Of a stretch of 64,000 bases of DNA, positions 8,142-16,458 are shown one piece after another. Below the pieces are notes generated by a model that searched no databases, was not told where the DNA came from, and was given only the letters and a program-made list of their open reading frames with translations. A program made the translations under genes and the position numbers. Positions within the stretch are counted from its first letter, which is position 1. Every line of letters starts with the position of its first letter. This DNA comes from Microcella sp. (lineage in GTDB: Bacteria > Actinomycetota > Actinomycetes > Actinomycetales > Microbacteriaceae): positions 310,001 through 374,000 of the forward strand of contig NZ_JAHHDS010000003.1 of NCBI RefSeq assembly GCF_019739195.1, given 5' to 3'.

Positions 8142-8780
8142 TCAGCCGCAGTTGGCCGCCAGCACGAACTCGCCCTCGTGAGGGTTCTCGGCACCGGGGA
8201 GCCCTGCGAGAGTGCCCCGGGCGCTGATGTCGGATCCGACGATGCGAATCATCGGATCCGGTCCGTCACCGCGGAACCACTCCGTGCTGCCATCCTCATC
8301 TCCGCCGTTCTGGGCATTAGAGATGTCGTTCAGCTCGCGACCGCCGGTTCCGCCGATGTGCGTCACCTGAACGAGTTCTTCCTCATAGTTGAATCCCAGG
8401 TCGGGGCCGATGCCGCGACGCAGCGAGAGCTCGGTGCGCCCGTATGCGGTGTCACCCTGCACGATGAACTGCACAGTCTCGGCGCCCTCGCGCTCGTCGG
8501 CGGTGCACTCGACGCCGGCGAAGTCGAGTCGCTCGCCCGCGATCTCAATGTAGGCGGTGCCCGCCGCAGCGGGCTCGACTGCATCGTGCAGGCTGTCGGC
8601 CTCAAGACTGTCGAGGCCACCGCCCGTGGCAGACTCGCCGTTCGCGTTCGTCTCGGTGGACTCGGTCTCTTCAATCGCCTGGCCGGGCTCGTCGGTCGAC
8701 GCTGACTCGGGACTGCACCCGACCAGCAGCAGCGCTGTTGCTAGGGTCGTTGACACGGTGATGAGGCTCTTGAACGCCAC
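8142..8780 (-). CDS. Putative lipoprotein of unknown function
   Basis: Protein of 212 aa with a lipoprotein signal peptide: FKSLITVSTTLATALLLVGC, where LVGC is the lipobox and Cys ~20 the lipidation site. An acidic, Ser/Thr/Glu-rich linker follows, then a ~130-residue domain with two further cysteines (VECTADERE and the final AANCG), which could form a disulfide. The GTG start at 8780 is supported by GGAGAGTGAGA just upstream. The layout (linker plus beta-rich domain) resembles small secreted actinobacterial lipoproteins, but I do not recognise the family. Confidence 0.75.
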   Translation of the reverse strand: MAFKSLITVSTTLATALLLVGCSPESASTDEPGQAIEETESTETNANGESATGGGLDSLEADSLHDAVEPAAAGTAYIEIAGERLDFAGVECTADEREGAETVQFIVQGDTAYGRTELSLRRGIGPDLGFNYEEELVQVTHIGGTGGRELNDISNAQNGGDEDGSTEWFRGDGPDPMIRIVGSDISARGTLAGLPGAENPHEGEFVLAANCG

Positions 8781-8892
8781 GATCTCACTCTCCAGAAGGG
8801 TTCTCGTCGTCGGACCAAGGGGTTCCCGGGCCCGGGCAATGAGGTCCCTACCTTTCCGAGAATTGCTCGGAGTCGCAACTTGGAAGGAGTGC

Positions 8893-9687
8893 TCACCCAG
8901 AGGGAGCATCCACCGCCCCGCCGAAGCGGCGGTCGCGACGCGCGAAGTCTTCGATCGCATCCCACAAATGCCGACGCCGGAAGTCGGGCCAGAGCGTGTT
9001 GAGAAAGGCCATCTCGGCATACGCGCTCTGCCAGAGCATGAAGTTGCTCGTGCGCTGCTCGCCGCTCGACCGCACGAACAAGTCCACGTCGGGTTGGTCG
9101 GGTTCGTAGAGGTGGCGCGCGATCGAGCGCTCGGTGATGCGCGCGGGGTCGACCCGACCGGCCTTGACGTCGGCGGCGAGGGCGCGCACGGCATCCACGA
9201 GTTCGACGCGGCCGCCGTAGTTGACGCACATCGTCAGCGTGAGTCCCGTGTTGCCGGCCGTGCGGGCCTGCGCCTCTTCGAGCTCGCTGATGACGCTGCG
9301 CCACAGTCGCGGACGACGACCGGCCCACCGGATGCGCACATTCCAGGCGTCGAGCTGGTCGCGTCGGCGGCGCAGCACCTCGCGGTTGAAGCCCATGAGA
9401 AAGCGCACCTCATCAGGACTTCTACTCCAGTTCTCGGTGCTGAACGCGTAGACGCTCAAGTGCTTCACGCCGATCTGCACAGCACCGGCAACGACATCGA
9501 GCAGGCTCGCCTCACCCGCGCGGTGACCCTCGACGCGCGTGAGGCCCTGACGGTTGGCCCAGCGACCGTTGCCGTCCATGACGATGGCGACGTGCTGCGG
9601 CACGACTTCTCTCCGCAATTCAGGAGGATGCTCGCCCGTCCAGTCGAGCGGACGCAGCGGCTCGGCGTGTCGCGGCTCTCTACTCAC
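8893..9687 (-). CDS. uppS: Isoprenyl transferase (undecaprenyl/polyprenyl diphosphate synthase)
   Basis: Condenses isopentenyl diphosphate onto an allylic diphosphate to make the cell-wall carrier lipid. The cis-prenyltransferase motifs are complete: MDGNGRWA with the catalytic Asp, [12 protein letters not shown], and [21 protein letters not shown] start it at GTG 9687, giving 264 aa. Repeat copy E4 supplies AGGAG 5 nt upstream, the start codon and roughly the first 25 codons ([18 protein letters not shown]). The start overlaps the recO stop (GTGA), so translation is coupled to recO. Confidence 0.94.
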   Translation of the reverse strand: MSREPRHAEPLRPLDWTGEHPPELRREVVPQHVAIVMDGNGRWANRQGLTRVEGHRAGEASLLDVVAGAVQIGVKHLSVYAFSTENWSRSPDEVRFLMGFNREVLRRRRDQLDAWNVRIRWAGRRPRLWRSVISELEEAQARTAGNTGLTLTMCVNYGGRVELVDAVRALAADVKAGRVDPARITERSIARHLYEPDQPDVDLFVRSSGEQRTSNFMLWQSAYAEMAFLNTLWPDFRRRHLWDAIEDFARRDRRFGGAVDAPSG

Positions 9688-9708
9688 GCGGACTCCTGAA
9701 TTGTGGAG
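9611..9708 (+). repeat. 98-bp inverted-repeat element, copy E4, spanning the recO/uppS junction
   Basis: Left terminus CTCCGCAATTCAGGAG (one mismatch), perfect right terminus CTCCTGAATTGTGGAG at 9693-9708, core GGCGTGTCGCG starting 53 nt from the left end. On the minus strand it encodes the last residues of RecO (STIQESA plus stop), a consensus AGGAG ribosome-binding site, and the start and first ~25 codons of UppS. Confidence 0.9.
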
Positions 9709-10493
9709 GCCGCGGCGGCCGCGCGCGCCGTCTCGCGTTCGGCGGTTCTCACGTCGAGGCGCGCATCGACGCGGTCGACGTGCGGCAGTGAGCGCAGGCC
9801 GCGTTCGAGGTGGAACTGCGTGTAGGCCGCCACGATGCCGTTGGCTTGAGCGCGCGCATGTTCTGAACTCGCCTCGGCGACAGCCCAATCGCCCGAGAGC
9901 AGGGCGCCGAGCAACTCGCGCGTCTCGTCCGAGACGCGCGGCGCGCCGGGCGGGGCGACCTCATCAGACACGACACCGCCGAGCTGCACCACGAAGGCGC
10001 TGTGGGGGCCGGGCGCGCCGGTCACGGCGCAGTCGCCGAAGGTCGGCGCCCATCCCGCAATCGAGAGCGACCGCAGCAGATAACTGTCGAGTGTCAGACC
10101 AGGCGGATGATCGCCCCGAGCCAGCGACCGCAACGCGCCGACCAGCAGGAGGTACTGCTGTACCCCTCCGCCGTCGTCGCCCGTGACCCGGTCGGCGGTC
10201 TCGACCATGACGTTCGCGGCGGTGTAGCTGCCGTAGTCAGACGTGATCTCGGCACCGTACGAGCCGAGCGTCTCGGCCTGCTGGATGATGTCGAGGCTGC
10301 GGCCCGCATAGAGCTGCACGTCGGCGACCATGAACGGCTCGAGGCGCGCACCGAACTTGCTGCCCGTGCGCCGCACCCCCTTGGCCACGGCACGAATCTT
10401 GCCGTGGTTGCGGCTGAGCATCGTGACGATACGGTCGGCTTCACCCAGCTTGTGGGTGCGCAGCACGACGATCTCGTCACGGTAGGTCGGCAC
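9684..10493 (-). CDS. recO: DNA repair protein RecO
   Basis: Recombination mediator that works with RecR to load RecA at gaps. The 269-aa product starts [20 protein letters not shown], the usual OB-fold start, followed by the helical domain. The zinc-finger region is degenerate: [13 protein letters not shown] and GGVVSDEV keep one cysteine where many actinobacterial RecO proteins have CxxC pairs. The C-terminal STIQESA is encoded by repeat copy E4, and the TGA stop overlaps the uppS GTG. GATACT 6 nt before the GTG is a possible leaderless -10. Confidence 0.93.
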   Translation of the reverse strand: MPTYRDEIVVLRTHKLGEADRIVTMLSRNHGKIRAVAKGVRRTGSKFGARLEPFMVADVQLYAGRSLDIIQQAETLGSYGAEITSDYGSYTAANVMVETADRVTGDDGGGVQQYLLLVGALRSLARGDHPPGLTLDSYLLRSLSIAGWAPTFGDCAVTGAPGPHSAFVVQLGGVVSDEVAPPGAPRVSDETRELLGALLSGDWAVAEASSEHARAQANGIVAAYTQFHLERGLRSLPHVDRVDARLDVRTAERETARAAAAASTIQESA

Positions 10494-10566
10494 GGCTCCA
10501 GTATCCCGCGCGCGGGTGCGAACGGGCCCGACGGCGCGGCGGGCATCCGCGATTCGGGGTGGCCTT

Positions 10567-10674
10567 CTCCACAATTCAGGAGAATCGGCGGATGCTCAGC
10601 CGAGCCCGCGCAGAGACGCCGCTGATTCCGCGAGCTCGCGCGCGGCGGCATCGAGAAACTCCTGAATTGTGGAG
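10567..10674 (-). repeat. 108-bp diverged inverted-repeat element, copy E5 (in the 3' end of nadS)
   Basis: Both 16-bp termini are perfect, but the element is about 11 bp longer than the others and its core has decayed to GGCGTCTC. Minus-strand sequence near the 10567 end (AGCATCCG, then ATTCTCCTGAATTG) resembles the matching part of the copy in nadB. Its left half encodes the last ~25 residues of NadS, and the nadS stop lies inside the element. Confidence 0.75.
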
Positions 10675-11750
10675 GCCCCCCAGCTGATGCGGATCGCCGT
10701 GCGGGCGGTGTCGGGGTCGTAGCCCATCGCGAGCAGCACGGGTGAGGGCTCGTCGCGCCCGGCCGCGCACGCCGAGCCGCTCGAGGCGAGGATGCCGCGG
10801 TCGTCGAGCGCGATCAGCAGGGGTTCGCCTCCGATGCCGGGCACGACGAACGAGGCGTGGCACGGCAGACGCCGGCTCGGGTGGCCGGTGAGTTGCGCGC
10901 CGGGCACAGTTTCGAGCACCTGCGCGATGAACGCGTCACGTTGCGCTTCGAGCACGGCGAGCGGGTGCGTCGCGCGCTCGACCTCCGTCAGTTCGAGGGC
11001 GACGGCGAGCCCCACGGCCCCGGCGACGTTCTCGGTGCCCGAGCGTCGGTCGCGCTCTTGCCCTCCGCCGTGGATGAGAGGCTCGATCACCGCACCGGTC
11101 GGCAGCAGCAGCGCCCCGATTCCTTTCGGCGCGCCGAGCTTGTGGCCCGAGATCGTCACAGCGTCGAGCGAGGCCAACCCCGCCAGCGGGTACCAGCCGG
11201 CGTACTGCACGGCATCGGTGTGCACGAGGGCACCGACGGAGCGCGCGGCCCCGAGCACCGCGTCGAGCGGCTGCAGGGTTCCGACCTCGTTGTTGGCGGC
11301 CTGCACGCTCACAAGCGCCGTACCGGGTCGGAGGGCTCCCCATGCGGCATCAGCATCCACGACGCCGTCGGCATCGACCGGTATGCGCGTGACCTCGACG
11401 TCATGCCAGCGCTCGAGGTACGCCGCCGACTCGAGCACGGCCTCGTGCTCGATCGCACTCACGAGGATGTGCCGGTCACGGCCTCGGGCGATCGCCGCCA
11501 GAGTGAGGCCGATGACCGCGAGATTGTCGCTCTCGGTGCCGCCGCTCGTGAGCACGACCTGCGCCGGGCGCACGCCGGAGAGCTGGGCGATGCGCGAGCG
11601 GGCATCCGCCAGGGCGTCGGCGGCCCGTCGACCAAGTGCGTGCGTCGACGACGGGTTGCCGTGCTCGCCCGTGAGCCACGGCCACATCGCTTCGAGCACC
11701 TCGCGGCGGGTCGCGGTCGTGGCCGCCTGGTCGAGATCGATGAGGGTCAC
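10596..11750 (-). CDS. nadS: Cysteine desulfurase of the NAD operon (NadS-like)
   Basis: PLP-dependent enzyme of 384 aa that takes sulfur from cysteine. PLP-lysine motif TISGHKLGAPKG, active-site loop SSGSACAAGRDEPS, N-terminal DLDQAATTATRREV. Position 9 nt after nadC matches the Corynebacterium glutamicum nadS, proposed to supply sulfur for the Fe-S cluster of quinolinate synthase. The last ~25 residues, from STIQEFLDAAARELAE onward, are encoded by repeat copy E5. They still match the length and helical character expected for the family's C-terminus. Confidence 0.9.
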   Translation of the reverse strand: MTLIDLDQAATTATRREVLEAMWPWLTGEHGNPSSTHALGRRAADALADARSRIAQLSGVRPAQVVLTSGGTESDNLAVIGLTLAAIARGRDRHILVSAIEHEAVLESAAYLERWHDVEVTRIPVDADGVVDADAAWGALRPGTALVSVQAANNEVGTLQPLDAVLGAARSVGALVHTDAVQYAGWYPLAGLASLDAVTISGHKLGAPKGIGALLLPTGAVIEPLIHGGGQERDRRSGTENVAGAVGLAVALELTEVERATHPLAVLEAQRDAFIAQVLETVPGAQLTGHPSRRLPCHASFVVPGIGGEPLLIALDDRGILASSGSACAAGRDEPSPVLLAMGYDPDTARTAIRISWGASTIQEFLDAAARELAESAASLRGLG

Positions 11751-11759
11751 GGATGCTCG

Positions 11760-12695
11760 CTAGCGCGCGCCGCCGGCACCGCTGCCCGCCTCAGTGCTGG
11801 TCGGTACCCCGTCGATAACGATGTCGAGCCCGAGATCGAGCGCCGGAGCGCTGTGCGTGAGGGCTCCGACCGAGATCACGTCGACGCCGGTCTCGGCGAT
11901 CGCGCGCACGGTGTCGAGCGTCACTCCGCCGCTCGCTTCGACGGTCGCGCGGCCCGCGATGAGGGCCACGCCCGCCCGCAGGTCGTCGAGGCTGAAGTTG
12001 TCGAGCATGATCGTGTCAGGCTCGGCGGCGATGACGGCCTCGAGCTGGCCAAGCCGGTCGACCTCGACCTCGAGGTGCATCGTGTGTGGGATGCGCGCGC
12101 GCACGGCCCGGATCGCCTCGGTGAGGTCGAGCCCCTGCGACTGCAACACGGCGAGGTGGTTGTCTTTGAGCATGACGGCGTCACTGAGCGAGAATCGGTG
12201 GTTGTGCCCGCCGCCCGCGCGCACGGCGGATTTCTCGAGCATCCGCAGGCCGGGCGTGGTCTTGCGTGTGTCGACGAGGCGCACGGGGTTGCCGGTTGCC
12301 GAGAGGGTGCCTGCGACTGCATCGACGTAGCGGCGGGTGAGGGTCGCGACGCCGCTCAGCCGCTGCGCGAGGTTAAGCGCGACCCGCTCGCCGCGCAGAA
12401 TGCCGCGCGCCGAGCCCGTGATCGTCGCGATGACGGTGCCGGGCGCGATCGGGTCGCCGTCCGAGAGGTGCCGCTCGACAACCAGAGTCGGGTCGACGCG
12501 CGTGAAGGCGAGCTCGAGCGGCAGGCCGCCGGCGAAGACGCCGTCGACGCGGCTCACGATGCGGGCCGTGGCCGTTGCGCTAGCGGGAATCGCGGCCTCA
12601 CTCGTGGCGTCACCCCAGGGTGCGTCTTCGTCGAGCGCACGATCGACGATGGCCGTGACGCCCGCGAGCGTCGCGCCCTGCAGGTCGTCGGTCAT
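11760..12695 (-). CDS. nadC: Nicotinate-nucleotide diphosphorylase (quinolinate phosphoribosyltransferase)
   Basis: Converts quinolinate and PRPP to nicotinate mononucleotide, third step of de novo NAD synthesis. The 311-aa product has RLVDTRKTTPGLR, EKSAVRAGGGHNHRFSLSD, AVMLKDNH and the C-terminal ASGGVTLDTVRAIAETGVD. The ATG at 12695 is preceded by GGAGG and overlaps the nadB stop (ATGA). NadA, NadB and NadC together complete the aspartate-to-NaMN route. Confidence 0.95.
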   Translation of the reverse strand: MTDDLQGATLAGVTAIVDRALDEDAPWGDATSEAAIPASATATARIVSRVDGVFAGGLPLELAFTRVDPTLVVERHLSDGDPIAPGTVIATITGSARGILRGERVALNLAQRLSGVATLTRRYVDAVAGTLSATGNPVRLVDTRKTTPGLRMLEKSAVRAGGGHNHRFSLSDAVMLKDNHLAVLQSQGLDLTEAIRAVRARIPHTMHLEVEVDRLGQLEAVIAAEPDTIMLDNFSLDDLRAGVALIAGRATVEASGGVTLDTVRAIAETGVDVISVGALTHSAPALDLGLDIVIDGVPTSTEAGSGAGGAR

Positions 12696-14338
12696 GCGGG
12701 CACCTCCGCGCGAGCATCCGATCTCCACAATTCAGGAGATTCGGATGCTGGACGCACGACGACACGCCGCACGCGCTGCTCGGGGTCGGTCTCGGGGAAG
12801 TCGTCGCGCCAGTGCGCGCCCCGCGATTCGGTGCGGGCCAGCGCGGCCGCGGCGGTCAGGCGCGCGAGCGGCAGCAGCGAGCGGGCTTCATCGTCGGCAG
12901 GGCGAGCATCCGCCAGTTCTCGGGCAAAATCAGCCATTTCGTCGCCTGTTCGTTCGAGACCGAGCGCCTGCCAGGCGCGGTCGCGGATGCGGTCAGCACT
13001 CCACGCGACCGTTCCGTCGGCGAGGGCGTCGGCCGCGATCTCGCGCACGAGCGGCACGGGTGTGTCGAGCTGAGCGCCAGACGCCGACTCCTGAATTGTG
13101 GAGGTCGACACGGCGCTCGCGTCGCGCAGCGCGGGCAGGGGCAGCGCGGGCACCGAGCCCGCGGCATCGACGGCATCGCCCGCGCGCCATCCCACGACGA
13201 CCGCCTCGAGCAGCGAGTTCGAGGCGAGGCGGTTGGCGCCGTGCACTCCCGTCGACCCAGTTTCGCCCACAGCGAACAAGCCCGGAATCGTCGTGCGGCC
13301 ATCCATGTCGGTGAGCGCCCCGCCCATCGCGTAGTGCGCCGCGGGCGTCACGGGCACGGGCGAGGTCGACCAGTCGACGCCGGTCGCGCGCACGAGGGCG
13401 TCGATAGTCGGAAAGCGCTCAGCCAAGACAGAGGCCCCGAGCATCGTCGCGTCGAGCAACACGGGCTGACCGTCCTGAAGCCTCATCTGGCGGGCGATCG
13501 CGCGCGCCACGATGTCGCGAGGGGCGAGCTCGGCCCGCGGGTCGATCTCGAGCATGAAGCGACGTCCGTCGGCGTCGAGCAGCGTCGCGCCCTCACCGCG
13601 CACGGCCTCGGAGACGAGTCCTCCCCCGGCGAGCACGGTGGGGTGAAACTGCACGAACTCGAGGTCGGCGACGACAGCGCCGGCCGCGTAGGCCAGCAGC
13701 ACGCCGTCGCCCGTCGAGACGGGCGGGTTGGTCGTGTGACGGTAGAGCCGTCCGTTGCCCCCGGTCGCGATGATCACAGCATCGGCATCGACGTGCTCGA
13801 CGCCCGCGGGGCTCTCGACAACCGCACCCACGATCGCGCCGTCGCGCACGTTGAGCGAGGTCGCGCGGGCGAATTCACGGGCCCGGATGCGCCCCTCACG
13901 CACCGCGGCAGCCAGAGCCGTTTCGATCACTCGGCCGGTGGCGTCGCCCCCCGCGTGCAGTATGCGCGCGACCGAGTGCGCGGCCTCGAGCCCGCGGGCC
14001 CAGTCGCTCACGTCGTCGAACGGTGCGACGGCGCCCGGCGCGGGGTCGAAGGCCACCCCGAGCCCGACGAGGTCGTGCACCCGGCCGGGCCCCTCGGTGC
14101 AGAGGATGTCGACGGCGACAGGATCACTCAGGCCCGCGCCCGCGAGCAGCGTGTCGCGGGCGTGCAGTTCGGCCGAGTCGTCGGGAAAGACGGCAGCGGC
14201 GATGCCGCCCTGCGCCCACGAGGTCGAACCCGCGGTGAGCACGTCTTTCGTGACGATCGTGACATCGTGCCGGCGCGCGGCGCGCAGGGCGGCGACGAGC
14301 CCGGCCATGCCGCTGCCGATGACGAGGATGTGCGCCAT
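12692..14338 (-). CDS. nadB: L-aspartate oxidase
   Basis: FAD enzyme oxidising aspartate to iminoaspartate, the substrate for NadA. The 548-aa product has VIGSGMAGLVAALRAA for FAD binding, STSWAQGGIAAA, the active-site region TPAAHYAMGGALTD and GLFAVGETGSTGVHGANRLASNS. Two half copies of the repeat lie in the C-terminal region: one gives STSTIQESASG at residue ~412, the other gives SPELWRSD near the end. They bracket the C-terminal helical domain, which still looks intact (DEARSLLPLARLTAAAALARTESRGAHWR is present in separate pieces). The stop overlaps nadC. Confidence 0.94.
   Translation of the reverse strand: MAHILVIGSGMAGLVAALRAARRHDVTIVTKDVLTAGSTSWAQGGIAAAVFPDDSAELHARDTLLAGAGLSDPVAVDILCTEGPGRVHDLVGLGVAFDPAPGAVAPFDDVSDWARGLEAAHSVARILHAGGDATGRVIETALAAAVREGRIRAREFARATSLNVRDGAIVGAVVESPAGVEHVDADAVIIATGGNGRLYRHTTNPPVSTGDGVLLAYAAGAVVADLEFVQFHPTVLAGGGLVSEAVRGEGATLLDADGRRFMLEIDPRAELAPRDIVARAIARQMRLQDGQPVLLDATMLGASVLAERFPTIDALVRATGVDWSTSPVPVTPAAHYAMGGALTDMDGRTTIPGLFAVGETGSTGVHGANRLASNSLLEAVVVGWRAGDAVDAAGSVPALPLPALRDASAVSTSTIQESASGAQLDTPVPLVREIAADALADGTVAWSADRIRDRAWQALGLERTGDEMADFARELADARPADDEARSLLPLARLTAAAALARTESRGAHWRDDFPETDPEQRVRRVVVRPASESPELWRSDARAEVPA
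12723..12780 (-). repeat. Half copy E6a of the inverted-repeat element (3' end of nadB)
   Basis: Terminus CTCCACAATTCAGGAG at 12723-12738; core GGCGTGTCG on the minus strand starts at 12768, 45 nt away, the normal short-arm spacing. The other terminus expected near 12820 is missing. The minus strand is read as NadB codons (RVRRVVVRPASESPELWRS). Confidence 0.75.
13057..13103 (+). repeat. Half copy E6b of the inverted-repeat element (inside nadB)
   Basis: Terminus CTCCTGAATTGTGGAG at 13088-13103; core GGTGTGTCG, one mismatch, starts at 13059, 44 nt from the end. The distal terminus is absent. It is oriented opposite to E6a, so two short-arm halves face each other across about 380 bp of nadB. 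In frame it adds STIQES to NadB. Confidence 0.65.
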
Positions 14339-14341
14339 GAG

Positions 14342-15628
14342 TCAGTCCTTCGGCTTCGCGGCGAGCATGCGCTCAAGCGCGAGCTTGGCGTCGGCTTGCA
14401 CCGACGACTCGACAACGATCTCGTTGACGACGCGACCGGCGACGAGCTCTTCGAGCACCCAAGCGAGGTATCCGGGGTGGATGCGGTACATCGTCGAGCA
14501 GGGGCAGATGACGGGGTCGAGGCAGAAGATCGTGTGCTGCGGGTACTCGGCCGCGAGCCGGTTGACCATGTTGACTTCGGTGCCGATCGCGAAGGTCGTG
14601 GGTTCAGTCGCTCCCGCGACGGCGCGCCGGATGTAGTCGGTCGAGCCCGCCTCGTCGGCGGCATCGACGACCTCCATGGGGCACTCGGGGTGCACGACGA
14701 CGCGCACGCCCGGGTGGTCTACCCGCGCCTGAGACACCTGACCGACGGTGAAGCGCTTGTGCACGCTGCAGAAGCCGTGCCACAGCACGACGCGCGCATC
14801 GAGCAGCTGCTGCTCGGTCGACCCGCCCAGGGGGCGCCGCGGGTTCCACATCGGCATCTGCTCGAGCGGCACGCCCATGGCCTTGGCAGTGTTGCGGCCG
14901 AGGTGCTGGTCGGGGAAGAACAGCACGCGCTGCCCGCGCTCGAACGCCCACTCGAGCACCGTCTTGGCGTTCGACGACGTGCAGACGATGCCGCCGTTGG
15001 CCCCGCAGAACGCCTTGAGCGCGGCCGAGGAGTTCATGTAAGTGACGGGGATGATCGGAACCCGGCCCGACTCGTCGGGCTCGGTGCCGTAGACCGAGAG
15101 CAGCTCGTCCCACGCCGCTTGCACCGAGTCGATGTCGGCCATATCGGCCATCGAGCATCCGGCGGCCAGATTCGGCAGGATCACCTTCTGAGAATCGCGC
15201 GCCAAGATGTCGGCCGTCTCGGCCATGAAGTGCACGCCGCAGAACACGATGTACTCGGCGTCGGGCTTGGTGAGGGCGGCGTTCGCGAGCTGGAACGAGT
15301 CGCCGAGGAAGTCGGCGTGCTGCACGACCTCGTCGCGCTGGTAGAAGTGGCCGAGAATGACGAGCCGCTCGCCGAGGGCCTCTTTCGCGGCGCGGATGCG
15401 GGCGTGCAGCTCGTCGTTCGACGCGTCTTGGTACTCGCGCGGGAGTGCGCCCTGACGGGGCGAGCCGGTCGGAATCACGTCATGCATCGACGAGCCGGGG
15501 CCGTAACCGGGGGTCGGGTCGAACTCCCACGGCCCCTTGTCGAGCTCGGGCGTGCAGGTCTCGCCCGGCGCCTGGCCGTTCGTGATCAGGCGGATGGTCG
15601 TGGCGACGCTGGCGTCGATCGTGGTCAT
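14342..15628 (-). CDS. nadA: Quinolinate synthase NadA
   Basis: 4Fe-4S enzyme that condenses iminoaspartate with DHAP to quinolinate. The 428-aa product shows the cluster cysteines in FCGVHFMAETADI, VHPECPMEVVDAADEAGST and DPVICPCSTMYRIHPGYLA, plus ILGHFYQRDEVVQHADFLGDS. The N-terminal ~60 residues before the core are the longer form seen in actinobacteria. Its ATG overlaps the stop of the upstream regulator gene (ATGA); nadB follows 3 nt after. Confidence 0.95.
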   Translation of the reverse strand: MTTIDASVATTIRLITNGQAPGETCTPELDKGPWEFDPTPGYGPGSSMHDVIPTGSPRQGALPREYQDASNDELHARIRAAKEALGERLVILGHFYQRDEVVQHADFLGDSFQLANAALTKPDAEYIVFCGVHFMAETADILARDSQKVILPNLAAGCSMADMADIDSVQAAWDELLSVYGTEPDESGRVPIIPVTYMNSSAALKAFCGANGGIVCTSSNAKTVLEWAFERGQRVLFFPDQHLGRNTAKAMGVPLEQMPMWNPRRPLGGSTEQQLLDARVVLWHGFCSVHKRFTVGQVSQARVDHPGVRVVVHPECPMEVVDAADEAGSTDYIRRAVAGATEPTTFAIGTEVNMVNRLAAEYPQHTIFCLDPVICPCSTMYRIHPGYLAWVLEELVAGRVVNEIVVESSVQADAKLALERMLAAKPKD

Positions 15629-16323
15629 GCGAGTGCCTTTGCGGGTGAGGTGCTGCGGTTGAGGGGGCCGGCGTCGACGAGCTCGACGGCACCGGTGTAG
15701 CGATAGAGGCGCGGGGGTCGGTGGCGGCCGCCCGTGACGACGTCACCGGTGGGTTCGATCACGCCGCTCGTCTCCATCTGCCGACGGAAGTTGGCCGGGT
15801 CGAGAGGCTTCTGCAGCACGGCTTCGTAGACCTCGCGCAGCTCGGCGAGCGTGAAGCGCGGGCCGAGGAAGGCGTGGGCGATGCGCGAGTACTCCATCTT
15901 CGTGCGCAGCCGCCACAGGGCGTAGTCGACGATGAGGTTGTGGTCGAAGGCCAGGTCGGGCAGGTCGTCGGCGGCGAACCACCGCACGTTGTCGCCGAGG
16001 GTCACGCGCTCGGCTTCGTCGGGCCGCACGAGGGCCCAGTAGACGACCGAGACCATGCGCTGGTCGGGCGAACGGTCGACGTCGCCGAAAGCGTAGAGCT
16101 GCTCGAGGTAGGTCGGCTCGAGCAGCGTCGTCTCGCCCAAATTGCGCCGCGCGGCGCCCTCGAGGCTCTCGTCGGCATGCACCATGCCGCCGGGCAGCGC
16201 CCAGCGGTCGAGGTACGGCTCGCGTGTGCGGCGTACGAGCGGAAGCCACACGCTCGGCGCGCCCGTGCCGTCGGGACGCAGAGCGAAGATGACCGTCGAG
16301 ACGGCGATGGCGATGTCGGTCAT
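15625..16323 (-). CDS. ndnR: NrtR/NdnR-like transcriptional regulator (degenerate Nudix domain + winged helix)
   Basis: Protein of 232 aa. The N-terminal Nudix domain has a degenerate Nudix box: GMVHADE fits GX5E, but the REUXEEXGU part reads RNLGETTLL, so hydrolysis is unlikely. The C-terminal ~80 residues (FTLAELREVYEAVLQKPLDPANFRRQM) match the winged helix of NrtR. NrtR proteins sense NAD metabolites such as ADP-ribose and repress NAD genes; C. glutamicum NdnR sits in an ndnR-nadA-nadC-nadS operon. First gene of nadA-nadB-nadC-nadS here. GGAGGGAG precedes the ATG at 16323. A Nudix hydrolase role is the less likely alternative. Confidence 0.83.
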   Translation of the reverse strand: MTDIAIAVSTVIFALRPDGTGAPSVWLPLVRRTREPYLDRWALPGGMVHADESLEGAARRNLGETTLLEPTYLEQLYAFGDVDRSPDQRMVSVVYWALVRPDEAERVTLGDNVRWFAADDLPDLAFDHNLIVDYALWRLRTKMEYSRIAHAFLGPRFTLAELREVYEAVLQKPLDPANFRRQMETSGVIEPTGDVVTGGRHRPPRLYRYTGAVELVDAGPLNRSTSPAKALA

Positions 16324-16349
16324 GGATGCTCCCTCCGTGCAACTCTCAG

Positions 16350-16374
16350 TGTTACAGTCATGCTGACCTGAACA
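16350..16374 (-). promoter_or_regulatory. Candidate operator palindrome of the NAD operon
   Basis: Imperfect 25-bp palindrome with arms TGTTNNNGTCA and TGACNNNAACA around a 3-nt centre, 26 nt upstream of the regulator's ATG. Its place before an NrtR-like gene and the nad operon makes it a good autoregulatory binding site. I have not compared it with a known NrtR motif. Confidence 0.5.
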
Positions 16375-16458
16375 GAGTCTAGCACTTCGGGTAGGGGTGA
16401 CACGAACCTGGCGGGCGCGTGCGGCGCGCGGAGAGCATCCACCCACCAGAATGAATGC

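Noticed and set aside
8142-9194. A 350-residue fusion upstream of the lipoprotein
   Set aside because: The first part is an out-of-frame reading of uppS; a clear lipoprotein signal peptide begins at 8780.
10567-13103. CRISPR array or direct-repeat array made of the 16-mers
   Set aside because: The 16-mers are inverted pairs scattered over 34 kb inside and between genes, with no regular spacers and no cas genes.
15625-16323. Active Nudix hydrolase
   Set aside because: The catalytic Nudix box is degenerate and the C-terminal winged helix and operon context point to a regulator, although activity is not formally excluded.
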